A DNA stretch of 15,944 nucleotides, from contig CAMPBZ010000011.1 of assembly GCA_946641795.1 (NCBI GenBank), positions 1-15,944 on the forward strand. The letters run 5' to 3'. Of this stretch, positions 1-5,705 are shown piece after piece. The notes beneath the pieces are model-generated. The model saw only the letters and a program-made list of their open reading frames with translations. It searched no databases and was not told the DNA's origin. Source of the stretch: an uncultured Clostridia bacterium (GTDB lineage: Bacteria; Bacillota; Clostridia; Oscillospirales; CAG-272). The first letter of the stretch is position 1. Each line of letters opens with the position of its first letter. Both the position numbers and the translations under genes were made by a program.

Positions 1-66
1 TAGGGGATTCGAACCCCTGACCCCAACACTGCCAGTGTTGTGCGCTCCCAACTGCGCTAATGCCCC
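1..66 (-). tRNA. tRNA-Ala (anticodon GGC), 3' end cut by window edge
   Basis: Read on the minus strand, the 5' acceptor strand is GGGGCAT at 66-60. A D-arm (AGCGCAGTTGGGAGCGC) follows, then an anticodon stem CAACA/TGTTG around the loop CTGGCAG (anticodon GGC, reading GCC Ala codons) and a T-arm AGGGG-TTCGAAT-CCCCT at 18-2. Only the first base of the 3' acceptor strand is inside the window, so the G3:U70 alanine identity pair cannot be checked. It lies 14 bases downstream of tRNA-Thr and is presumably co-transcribed from the promoter at 174-202. Confidence 0.93.
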
Positions 67-80
67 GCTTTTCTTGTTGC

Positions 81-156
81 TGGAGCTGGTGATAAGACTT
101 GAACTTACGACCTGCTGATTACGAATCAGCTGCACTACCGACTGTGCTACACCAGC
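81..156 (-). tRNA. tRNA-Thr (anticodon CGU)
   Basis: A complete cloverleaf is readable on the minus strand: acceptor GCTGGTG pairing with CACCAGC, T at position 73, encoded CCA, D-arm GCAC/GTGC, anticodon stem GCTGA/TCAGC with loop TTCGTAA (anticodon CGT, reading ACG). The T-arm has the expected GTTCAAGTC core. It is the first gene of a minus-strand tRNA transcript that continues into tRNA-Ala(GGC). Confidence 0.95.
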
Positions 157-173
157 ATCACGGCAACGTAAAT

Positions 174-202
174 ATTATAACGAATCCTTTTTGATTTGTC
201 AA
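174..202 (-). promoter_or_regulatory. Sigma-A promoter for tRNA-Thr/tRNA-Ala(GGC)
   Basis: On the minus strand TTGACA (202-197) and TATAAT (179-174) are separated by exactly 17 bases. The predicted start is about 10 bases before the mature tRNA-Thr 5' end at 156. Confidence 0.85.
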
Positions 203-249
203 TATTTTTTTGAAAAAAACTGTTTTTTTACTTTTCGGAGCGAAAAACC

Positions 250-277
250 TTGACAAATTCTTCTTTTATGCTATAAT
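250..277 (+). promoter_or_regulatory. Sigma-A promoter for tRNA-Ala(CGC)
   Basis: TTGACA at 250-255 and TATAAT at 272-277 with a 16-base spacer. The expected start is near 284, just upstream of the tRNA at 290. It diverges from the tRNA-Thr promoter across about 50 AT-rich bases. Confidence 0.85.
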
Positions 278-289
278 AAAAAAGCATTC

Positions 290-365
290 GGGCTTGTAGC
301 TCAGTTGGGAGAGCGCTGCGTTCGCAACGCAGAGGTCATGGGTTCGAATCCCACCAGGTCCACCA
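290..365 (+). tRNA. tRNA-Ala (anticodon CGC)
   Basis: A 76-base cloverleaf: acceptor GGGCTTG pairs with CAGGTCC, including the G3:U70 alanine identity pair, and A73 and CCA are encoded. The D-arm is GCTCAGTTGGGAGAGC, the anticodon stem CTGCG/CGCAG with loop TTCGCAA (anticodon CGC, reading GCG), and the T-arm TGGG-TTCGAAT-CCCA. Its last 27 bases (339-365) recur twice downstream with one extra T in the T-loop. The final A of CCA is also the first base of a long terminator-like hairpin. Confidence 0.95.
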
Positions 366-401
366 AAATGAGGGCGGGCGCATTGCGCCCGCCCTCATTT
401 T
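365..401 (+). terminator. Hairpin terminator abutting tRNA-Ala, repeat unit 1
   Basis: A perfect 17-bp stem (365-381 with 385-401) with an ATT loop and A4/T4 outer ends. The left arm starts on the last A of the tRNA CCA. It is GC-rich inside and probably terminates the tRNA transcript, although its U tract is only four bases. An identical hairpin recurs 159 bases downstream at 524-560. Confidence 0.7.
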
Positions 402-496
402 GACGAAACTTACGATTCGACCCATCTCCGATCCGCCAGGATCGGAAGAACACGCGCTGCGGTGTAAGAACGCTTTTGAAGAATGTTGCGCGTGTT

Positions 497-524
497 TGGG
501 TTCTGAATCCCACCAGGTCCACCA
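497..524 (+). pseudogene. tRNA-Ala 3'-end remnant, copy 1
   Basis: It matches tRNA-Ala(CGC) bases 339-365 with one inserted T in the T-loop and keeps the encoded ACCA end. The D-arm and anticodon arm are absent upstream, so it cannot be a working tRNA. Confidence 0.85.
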
Positions 525-560
525 AAATGAGGGCGGGCGCATTGCGCCCGCCCTCATTTT
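524..560 (+). terminator. Hairpin terminator, repeat unit 2
   Basis: An exact copy of the 17-bp stem hairpin found after the functional tRNA, here following the first tRNA remnant. Confidence 0.6.
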
Positions 561-655
561 GACGAAACTTACGATTCGACCCATCTCCGATCCGCCAGGA
601 TCGGAAGAACACGCGCTGCGGTGTAAGAACGCTTTTGAAGAATGTTGCGCGTGTT

Positions 656-683
656 TGGGTTCTGAATCCCACCAGGTCCACCA
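656..683 (+). pseudogene. tRNA-Ala 3'-end remnant, copy 2
   Basis: The second copy, identical to 497-524 including the inserted T. It is followed by a different terminator rather than by the GC-rich hairpin of the array. Confidence 0.85.
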
Positions 684-718
684 AAAAATTCCGTTCACGC
701 AAGTGAGCGGAATTTTTT
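683..718 (+). terminator. Rho-independent terminator ending the tRNA/repeat region
   Basis: A 16-bp stem (683-698 with 703-718) with one G-U pair, loop GCAA, an A6 start and a T6 end. It works in principle in both directions. Confidence 0.8.
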
Positions 719-800
719 ACTTCTTCACTCTTCACTTTTCATTTTTCACTTCTCCGGTGTGAACGGAATTCAAGTAAGAGTGAATAGTGAAAAGTGAGAA
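687..800. repeat. Nested inverted repeat with degenerate heptamers
   Basis: AATTCCGTTCAC (687-698) is repeated inverted as GTGAACGGAATT (759-770). Between and beyond them are four heptamers of TTCACTY type (724-751) and three inverse heptamers of GTGAAWA/GTGAGAA type (780-800). There is no coding potential. The layout resembles a degraded miniature inverted-repeat element or a simple-sequence tract; which one is not clear. From 801 to 863 the sequence is AT-rich and I see nothing in it. Confidence 0.6.
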
Positions 801-867
801 AGGGAAATAAACGTAAAAGATTTTGAGAAACAATCATAGTTAATAGCTATTTATAAACTTAATCCAA

Positions 868-902
868 GAAAAAAAGGTAGCCGGTCGGCTACCTTTTTTC
901 TT
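868..902. terminator. Bidirectional terminator downstream of the XRE gene
   Basis: GGTAGCC (876-882) pairs with GGCTACC (887-893) around loop GGTC, flanked by an A-run on the left and T6 on the right. It lies about 25 bases beyond the stop codon of the minus-strand regulator and would end that transcript. Confidence 0.8.
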
Positions 903-926
903 GCCCTGGTGGGCTTGTTTGTAAAT

Positions 927-1154
927 TTAAATTTTAAATATTTCATCAAAAGAAACATTCAAAATTTGCTGGATGAGGATAATCTCATCTGGGTATAGAT
1001 GCCGTTGACCAACCTCAATTTTTGCAACAGCACTACGGGTAATATCACAACCTGCTATTTGAAGTCTGATGGAAAGTTGCTCTTGTGTAAGTTTTGCTTT
1101 TTCGCGCAATATGCGGATATTATTTCCAACGATTTTTTCTATTTTAGTGTTCAA
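927..1154 (-). CDS. Small XRE-family (Cro/CI-type) transcriptional regulator
   Basis: A 75-residue single-domain DNA-binding protein. A helix-turn-helix of the HTH_3 type fills it: NNIRILREKAKLTQEQLS forms helices 1-2, and DITRSAVAKIEVGQRH covers the recognition helix and the following turn. No dimerisation or sensor domain follows. The open frame extends upstream to a GTG at 1172, but the codons for GGGF there are an AGGGAGG ribosome binding site ending about 7 bases before the TTG at 1154, so TTG is the likelier start. It diverges from the LRR gene. A 26-bp palindrome in the shared intergenic region is the obvious operator, so it probably represses the LRR promoter and perhaps itself. Family assignment is secure; target and signal are inferred. 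Confidence 0.85.
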   Translation of the reverse strand: MNTKIEKIVGNNIRILREKAKLTQEQLSIRLQIAGCDITRSAVAKIEVGQRHLYPDEIILIQQILNVSFDEIFKI

Positions 1155-1191
1155 AAATCCGCCTCCCTGCACTTATTCAAGAACAAACCCC

Positions 1192-1220
1192 TTGACAACA
1201 TTATATTCCTGTGATATAAT
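1192..1220 (+). promoter_or_regulatory. Consensus sigma-A promoter of the LRR gene
   Basis: TTGACA (1192-1197) and TATAAT (1215-1220) are separated by 17 bases. This perfect consensus would be very strong without repression, and the palindrome at 1222-1247 sits directly on the expected start point. Confidence 0.85.
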
Positions 1221-1221
1221 A

Positions 1222-1247
1222 TGTTTGCACCTATATAGGTGCAAACA
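1222..1247. promoter_or_regulatory. 26-bp perfect palindrome, probable operator
   Basis: The half-site TGTTTGCACCTAT is followed immediately by its exact reverse complement. It starts one base after the -10 box, so a bound protein would block transcription start. The adjacent divergent XRE regulator is the natural candidate to bind it. Confidence 0.75.
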
Positions 1248-1382
1248 AACTGAAAAAAGAGAAAAAAACGGGCTGTGAAAAAGAAAAGACAAGAAAAATC
1301 CGGTTATTTTTGATGCTATCGGAATTAAACGGAGAAAAAAGTATTAAAAACTTTTTAGCAAAAAAACAAGGAGCGATTTTAT

Positions 1383-3167
1383 ATGAAAAAATATTTATTA
1401 ATAGTTTTAAGCATCCTTGCTATTCTTATTGTACTTTGTACAATAGGCATAGCTACTTTCAGTTGTGCCCGCCACAACTACAACGGAACTTATTACCTTT
1501 ATTCGAATGGCAGTTACGATAAGACTGATTACCTTGTATTAGATGGCTCTACTATGACAGACGATGCCGGTGCAAGCGTTCCTTACGAAATTAAAGACGG
1601 TCATATTTATATTTATTTTACAGTGTATGGAATTCAAACCACCGTTTCGGGAACGATAAAAGACGGCGTCATAGAAATTCAGGAAGACGGCTTTATTAAA
1701 AGAAAAACCTATTGCAAAGAAGGTGCTAAACCGCAAACAGGCAATACGAACGAACAAACGCAACACACGCACAGTTATATAAAAACCGTTATAGATCCTA
1801 CTTGCGCAAGTCCCGGATATACTTTAGAAAAATGTTCTATATGTGGCGATGAATTTCAGACCGACGCCGTTCCTGCAACGGGTGCGCATGATTATGTCAA
1901 CGGCGTATGCAGTGTATGTGGAGAGGCACAACAAATAACCGACGGTAATTATTTTAAATTTACGCTTTTAGCTGACGACACATATGAAATAAGGGTAAAA
2001 GATGCCAACAATTTACCGTCTGCGGTTACGATTGCGCCCTCTTATTACGGCACAAAAGTGACACGCATCAGAGAAGAAGCTTTTCAAAATTGCACCAAAT
2101 TGACAAGTATCGTTATTCCAGACGGTGTTACAAGCATTGGGGAAAAAGCATTCTATGGTTGCACCAATTTAACAAAAGTAACGATCCCCGGTAGCGTTAC
2201 AAGTATAGGAAGTTCTGCGTTTTATGGTTGTAGCAGTTTAACAAATATTGTTATTCCCGATGGCGTTACAAGTATAGGAAGTTCTGCGTTTTATGGTTGT
2301 AGCCGTTTAACTGATATCGCTATCCCCGATAGCGTTACAATTATCGGAAAGAGCGCATTCGCTAATTGCGATAGTTTACAATATGACGAATATGATAACG
2401 GGTTATATTTAGGCAACAGTATGAATCCGTATCATGTCATGGTTGGAACAAGGTCAAGAGATATCGCTAACTGCATTATACACAAAAATACCAAAATTAT
2501 AAGCGGCGCGTTTGAGAATTGTAACAATATAAGAAACATATCAATACCAAATAGCGTTACGAGTATAGGAGATCGTGCGTTCTATGATTGTAGCCGTTTA
2601 ACAAGCCTTACTATTCCCAGCGGCGTCACGAGCATTGGAGATTCTGCGTTCTCCAGTTGCTCCTCCTTGACGAGCGTGACGATTCCGGACAGCGTGACGA
2701 GCATTGGAGAGTATGCGTTCTCCGGTTGCACCTCCTTGACGAGCGTGACGATCCCGGACAGCGTGACGAGCATTGAAGGGTATGCGTTCTACTATTGCAA
2801 GTCCTTGACGAGCGTGACGATCCCGGACAGCGTGACGAGCATTGGACGTTCTGCGTTTTCAGTTTGTAACTCCTTGACGAGCATGACTATACCGGACGGG
2901 GTTACGAGCATAGGAGATTTTGCGTTTGCAGATTGTGAGAATTTAGTGACAGTAACTATTCCGAATAGCGTAACGAGTATTGGTTATCATGTGTTTTATC
3001 AATCTAGAGACTTTAGACAAATTATTTTTATTGGAACAAGACAAGAATGGAACAGCATTTCTAAAAGCACAGGGTGGAATATTACGAATTATGCAAGAAA
3101 CTACGCTCATGATGAGTCAATAAGGTCGTTAACAATCCATTGTACCGACGGTGACGTGGCTATTTAA
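1383..3167 (+). CDS. BspA-like leucine-rich-repeat surface protein, N-terminally anchored
   Basis: 594 residues. Residues 4-26 form a hydrophobic signal anchor; a Cys follows at 28, but the preceding residues (ATFS) are a poor lipobox. Residues 33-115 form a beta-rich domain I do not recognise. About 125-185 carry two CxxC pairs in the HTHSY...PTC...GYT...CSICG and CSVCG style common in secreted clostridial repeat proteins. From about 225 to 545 there are about 12 LRR_5 units of 23 residues (pattern AFxxCxxLTSVTIPDSVTSIG), interrupted after the fifth by an insertion of about 40 residues. No LPXTG or other C-terminal anchor is visible. The ribosome binding site AAGGAG lies 9 bases before the ATG. 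BspA-type LRR proteins generally serve in adhesion or host binding. Codon use shifts abruptly in the middle repeats. The gene is likely controlled by the upstream palindrome and regulator. Confidence 0.88.
   Translation: MKKYLLIVLSILAILIVLCTIGIATFSCARHNYNGTYYLYSNGSYDKTDYLVLDGSTMTDDAGASVPYEIKDGHIYIYFTVYGIQTTVSGTIKDGVIEIQEDGFIKRKTYCKEGAKPQTGNTNEQTQHTHSYIKTVIDPTCASPGYTLEKCSICGDEFQTDAVPATGAHDYVNGVCSVCGEAQQITDGNYFKFTLLADDTYEIRVKDANNLPSAVTIAPSYYGTKVTRIREEAFQNCTKLTSIVIPDGVTSIGEKAFYGCTNLTKVTIPGSVTSIGSSAFYGCSSLTNIVIPDGVTSIGSSAFYGCSRLTDIAIPDSVTIIGKSAFANCDSLQYDEYDNGLYLGNSMNPYHVMVGTRSRDIANCIIHKNTKIISGAFENCNNIRNISIPNSVTSIGDRAFYDCSRLTSLTIPSGVTSIGDSAFSSCSSLTSVTIPDSVTSIGEYAFSGCTSLTSVTIPDSVTSIEGYAFYYCKSLTSVTIPDSVTSIGRSAFSVCNSLTSMTIPDGVTSIGDFAFADCENLVTVTIPNSVTSIGYHVFYQSRDFRQIIFIGTRQEWNSISKSTGWNITNYARNYAHDESIRSLTIHCTDGDVAI
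2664..2880 (+). repeat. Near-identical 69-bp coding repeats inside the LRR gene
   Basis: A block of about 40 bases beginning TCCTTGACGAGCG starts at 2664, 2733 and 2802, and a shorter diverged copy starts at 2871, an exact 69-bp period (23 codons). These units use TTG/ACG/AGC/GTG codons where the other units use TTA/ACA/AGT/GTT, so they look recently amplified or copied in. Confidence 0.85.
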
Positions 3168-3288
3168 AGTAAAGACAAAGAATCTTGTGTTCTGTTTAGG
3201 GGACGGTGTAAAAGACGAGATTTTTCATTTTTATTGGAAAATGGCGAAAAATAGAGTGAAATAAGACCTGACCAAAAGCATAAAACAT
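3168..3288. other. Non-coding spacer
   Basis: AT-rich sequence between the LRR stop codon and its terminator. I see no gene, promoter or RNA motif in it, apart from a GGGGACGG octamer noted among the rejected items. Confidence 0.5.
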
Positions 3289-3327
3289 AGCACCGGAACG
3301 GCAATGCTGTTCCGGTGCTCGTTTTTT
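3289..3327 (+). terminator. Rho-independent terminator of the LRR transcript
   Basis: AGCACCGGAAC (3289-3299) pairs perfectly with GTTCCGGTGCT (3309-3319), followed by CG and a T6 run. Confidence 0.88.
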
Positions 3328-3399
3328 GCTGGACTGATTTTATATTTGCACCCGACCGCTGGCGTTGCCGCCGAACAGTACAAAGATCTTCATTTTCCC

Positions 3400-3428
3400 T
3401 TGCAATTTGGCAGATAGTATGATATAAT
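3400..3428 (+). promoter_or_regulatory. Sigma-A promoter of the queT-cca operon
   Basis: TTGCAA (3400-3405), a 17-base spacer and TATAAT (3423-3428). It places the start about 20 bases upstream of the riboswitch. Confidence 0.75.
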
Positions 3429-3454
3429 ATTGTCGTTGGCCTTGAAAAAGCCGC

Positions 3455-3496
3455 CGTGAGTTCGTAACCATCCTCACGAAAAACAAAACTAAGGAG
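3455..3496 (+). promoter_or_regulatory. preQ1-I riboswitch controlling queT
   Basis: A 6-bp stem CGTGAG/CTCACG (3455-3460 with 3473-3478) encloses the 12-base loop TTCGTAACCATC. An A-rich tail GAAAAACAAAACTAAGG follows and runs into the Shine-Dalgarno AAGGAG (3491-3496). This is the compact H-type pseudoknot layout of class I preQ1 riboswitches: short stem, TTC...CC loop, AAACTAAGG tail. Because the tail contains the ribosome binding site, preQ1 binding should block translation. The queuosine-precursor transporter directly downstream fits the assignment. Confidence 0.85.
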
Positions 3497-3504
3497 AAAA
3501 AGTT

Positions 3505-4056
3505 ATGAAAAACAACACCCGGATGAACATTCTGTTCATCGCGCAGGCCGGCGTCATTGCCGCGCTGTACGTCATTCTGACCCGCCTTTCCGGTATGGTG
3601 GGGCTTGCCAGCAATGTCATTCAGGTCCGCATTTCCGAGGCGCTTTGCGTGCTGGTCATTTTTACCCCCGCCGCCATTCCCGGCCTGACCATTGGTTGCT
3701 TTTTGGCAAACCTGATTGAAGGCGCGCTCGGGGGCGCGCTGGTTTGGGCGGATATTCTGTTCGGCACGCTGGCCACCTTCCTGGGTGCCGTCCTCGGCTA
3801 TCTGATCTACAAACTGCTGTTCCGTCAGGGCTTTTTGCGAGCCGTTGCCACCTGGCTGGTCCCCATTCCTACGGTGCTGGCAAACGCTTTGATCGTCCCG
3901 TTCGTCCTTGTTTACGCCTACCACGTGGAAGACGCCTGGTGGTTCTGCTTTTTAACGGTGGGAGCCGGCGAGCTGATCGCCGCGTTCGCTTTGGGAATGA
4001 TCCTCTACTTTGCCGCGCGGAAACCGCTGGAAAAGGTGCTTTCGTTAAACAGATAA
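3505..4056 (+). CDS. queT: QueT-family transporter (ECF S component) for a queuosine precursor
   Basis: A 183-residue integral membrane protein with about five or six hydrophobic segments. The start MNILFIAQAGVIAALYVILT and the following VIQVRISEALCVL and TPAAIPGLTIGCFLANL segments are characteristic of the QueT family, the substrate-binding S component of energy-coupling-factor importers. It is predicted to bring preQ0, preQ1 or queuine into the cell for queuosine modification of GUN-decoding tRNAs. The shared ECF ATPase and EcfT subunits are not in the window, as is usual for group II ECF systems. The ATG follows AAGGAG by 8 bases, and that ribosome binding site lies inside the preQ1 riboswitch. 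It is the first gene of an operon with the tRNA-maturing cca gene 23 bases downstream. Confidence 0.9.
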   Translation: MKNNTRMNILFIAQAGVIAALYVILTRLSGMVGLASNVIQVRISEALCVLVIFTPAAIPGLTIGCFLANLIEGALGGALVWADILFGTLATFLGAVLGYLIYKLLFRQGFLRAVATWLVPIPTVLANALIVPFVLVYAYHVEDAWWFCFLTVGAGELIAAFALGMILYFAARKPLEKVLSLNR

Positions 4057-4079
4057 ACCATTAAAAAGGAGGGGCGCGT

Positions 4080-5267
4080 ATGAACCCGATCACCCTTTCG
4101 CCGGGCGCCGCGTTTGCGATTGACCGGCTGAAATCCCGCGGCTATGAATGCTATACCGTGGGCGGTTGCGTGCGCGACAGTCTGCTGGGCGCCCTTCCCC
4201 ACGACTGGGACCTGACCACGAGCGCAACGCCCCCCGAAATCAAGACGGCGTTTGCCGATTGCCGCGTGATTGAAACCGGCATTCAGCACGGCACGGTAAC
4301 GGTTCTTTACCAAAAAGAGCCGCTGGAAATTACCACCTTCCGCAAAGACGGCGCCTATGCCGACAACCGCCACCCCACCGCCGTTACCTTTTCCAAAACG
4401 GTGGAGGACGACCTCTCGCGCCGCGATTTTACCGTCAACGCAATGGCCTATCACCCCGAAAAAGGGCTGATCGACCTGTTTGGCGGGCGGGAGGATTTGA
4501 AAAACAAACTGATCCGCTGTGTGGGCGACCCCGAAACCCGTTTCAACGAGGACGGTTTGCGCATTCTGCGCGCCGTTCGGTTTGCCTCGGCGCTCGGTTT
4601 TGCGTTGGAAGAAGCCACCGCCCGCGCCGTTCGGAGCTGCGCCTTTTTGCTGGACGGCATTGCCAAGGAGCGCATTCGCGAGGAGTTTTCCAAACTGCTC
4701 TTGGGCAAAACGCCGGCGGCGATTTTGCGGGACTACCCCGAAGTATTTGCCCGGTTTTTGCCGGAGATCTTACCCGTCCCGCAACGAACGCTGACTTTTT
4801 TGAAAATCGCGCCGCTCGATCTGCCGCTCCGGCTCGCGTTGCTGTTCGGCTCGGCGGAGGACGCCAAAACCGCTCTGCTCCGTTTGCGGTACGACAACGA
4901 AACGCAGAAAAAAACGGTCGATCTGATCGGGTTACAAGCCGGCGAAGTGGATTTGAGCACCGTCGGCCTGCGCCGCCTGCTCCGGGAATATCCCGCCGAA
5001 ACGGTGGAGCGCTTGCTGGCTCTTTTGGAATGCAGAGGTATGGACACGCACGCGGCAAAAGAAGCCTTGCAGGCCATTCTTGCGCGCGGCGACTGCGTCT
5101 CGCTCCAAGCGCTTGCGGTGAGCGGGAACGACCTGATTTCCCTCGGCGTTCCGGCCGGAAAGCAGGTGGGTGCCGTTCTGGAAGCCCTGCTCGACCGCGT
5201 GATCGACGGCGGTTTGCCGAACGAAAAAGCCGCCCTTCTGGAAGCGGCAAAAACGCTGAAAAAATAA
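4080..5267 (+). CDS. cca: CCA tRNA nucleotidyltransferase
   Basis: 395 residues, close to the length of single-gene CCA-adding enzymes of Bacilli. The class II nucleotidyltransferase motifs are in order: GGCVRD at 28-33, the metal-binding DWD at 42-44, RRDFTVNAMAY at 114-124, and the base-recognition motif ending NEDGLRILRAVRF at 156-168. No HD phosphohydrolase domain is evident at the C-terminus. It adds or repairs the 3' CCA of tRNAs in the cytoplasm, although all complete tRNA genes in this window encode CCA, which suggests a repair role. The ribosome binding site AAAGGAGGG is about 6 bases from the ATG. It is transcribed with queT, a tRNA-modification link, and ends at a hairpin terminator. 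Confidence 0.95.
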   Translation: MNPITLSPGAAFAIDRLKSRGYECYTVGGCVRDSLLGALPHDWDLTTSATPPEIKTAFADCRVIETGIQHGTVTVLYQKEPLEITTFRKDGAYADNRHPTAVTFSKTVEDDLSRRDFTVNAMAYHPEKGLIDLFGGREDLKNKLIRCVGDPETRFNEDGLRILRAVRFASALGFALEEATARAVRSCAFLLDGIAKERIREEFSKLLLGKTPAAILRDYPEVFARFLPEILPVPQRTLTFLKIAPLDLPLRLALLFGSAEDAKTALLRLRYDNETQKKTVDLIGLQAGEVDLSTVGLRRLLREYPAETVERLLALLECRGMDTHAAKEALQAILARGDCVSLQALAVSGNDLISLGVPAGKQVGAVLEALLDRVIDGGLPNEKAALLEAAKTLKK

Positions 5268-5294
5268 AACAGGGGCTTTGCAACCCCTGTTTCT
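5267..5294. terminator. Bidirectional terminator between cca and the HIT gene
   Basis: AAACAGGGG (5267-5275) pairs perfectly with CCCCTGTTT (5284-5292). The A-rich left and T-rich right flanks serve the convergent genes on both sides. The left arm starts on the last base of the cca stop codon. Confidence 0.82.
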
Positions 5295-5307
5295 TCTATC
5301 CGGTTTC

Positions 5308-5646
5308 TTACGCCATTTGGTCGGGCAGTTTTTTGCCGCCCAAAATATGAAAATGCAGGTGCTTGACCGTTTGGCAGGCGTCCTCGCCGCAGTTGGAAAT
5401 CACGCGGTAGCCGTTTTTCAGCCCTTCGGCGGCGGCAATTTTGGGAATGGCGCGGAAGATGGCGGCAACGCATTCGCTGTTTTCTTCGTTCACCTCGTCC
5501 ATACTCGCCAGGTGTTTTTTCGGCACCACCAGCACGTGAACCGGCGCCATCGGGTTGATGTCGCGGAAGGCGTAAACGCTTTCGTCCTCGTAAACCTTTG
5601 CCGAGGGGATGCTCCCCTCAATAATCTTGCAAAAAATGCAGTCCAT
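5308..5646 (-). CDS. hinT: HIT-family (Hint-type) nucleotide hydrolase
   Basis: 112 residues, typical of bacterial Hint proteins. The N-terminus MDCIFCKIIEGSIPSAKVYED is diagnostic, and the histidine triad HLHFH (His96, 98, 100) gives the HxHxH catalytic motif that hydrolyses nucleoside phosphoramidates such as AMP-lysine. Cys3, Cys6 and a histidine near 45 may bind zinc as in many Gram-positive members. The frame is open far upstream, but the ATG at 5646 is preceded by AGGAG at 7 bases and a perfect promoter just beyond it, so the start is clear. It stands alone on the minus strand, convergent with cca and divergent from the methyltransferase gene. Confidence 0.95.
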   Translation of the reverse strand: MDCIFCKIIEGSIPSAKVYEDESVYAFRDINPMAPVHVLVVPKKHLASMDEVNEENSECVAAIFRAIPKIAAAEGLKNGYRVISNCGEDACQTVKHLHFHILGGKKLPDQMA

Positions 5647-5676
5647 TGTTCTTCTCCTTTTGCTTTTGATACCTTT

Positions 5677-5705
5677 ATTATACTTCGTTTGGTTTGATTT
5701 GTCAA
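5677..5705 (-). promoter_or_regulatory. Sigma-A promoter of the HIT gene
   Basis: On the minus strand TTGACA (5705-5700), a 17-base spacer and TATAAT (5682-5677). The plus-strand methyltransferase gene begins only 26 bases beyond the -35 box. Confidence 0.88.

Larger units (their letters stand above)
366..683 (+). repeat. Two perfect 159-bp tandem units, each ending in a tRNA-Ala 3'-end copy
   Basis: Unit A (366-524) and unit B (525-683) are identical by eye. Each contains, in order: the GC-rich hairpin; a 7-bp hairpin CCGATCC/GGATCGG with loop GCCA (428-434/439-445 in unit A); a 9-bp inverted repeat AACACGCGC/GCGCGTGTT (449-457/488-496); and a 28-base copy of the tRNA-Ala 3' end (497-524 and 656-683). 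That copy differs from the functional tRNA only by a T inserted in the T-loop (TTCTGAAT against TTCGAAT). Because 159 is a multiple of three, spurious open frames run through the array on both strands. No credible gene is present, and the origin of the array is unknown. Confidence 0.9.

Noticed and set aside
366..683. CRISPR array
   Set aside because: The units are 159 bp and contiguous with no variable spacers, and no cas genes are present.
301..762. Open frames of 120-144 codons on both strands through the 159-bp array
   Set aside because: They run antisense to the tRNA and through perfect tandem DNA whose period is a multiple of three; they have no ribosome binding site and only repeat-derived peptides.
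1336..1356. AAAAAGT/ACTTTTT inverted repeat in the LRR leader as a riboswitch or attenuator
   Set aside because: Only seven AT pairs in an A-rich leader; too weak to support a call.
3199..3206. GGGGACGG octamer resembling sequences found near REP-type transposases
   Set aside because: Only one short copy, with no inverted partner or transposase nearby.
3340..3924. Minus-strand frame of 194 codons opposite queT
   Set aside because: Low-complexity composition typical of an antisense shadow; queT on the plus strand has a promoter, riboswitch, ribosome binding site and family motifs.
4543..5473. Two minus-strand frames of 246 codons opposite cca
   Set aside because: Arg/Ser/Pro-rich shadows of a GC-rich gene with no start signals.
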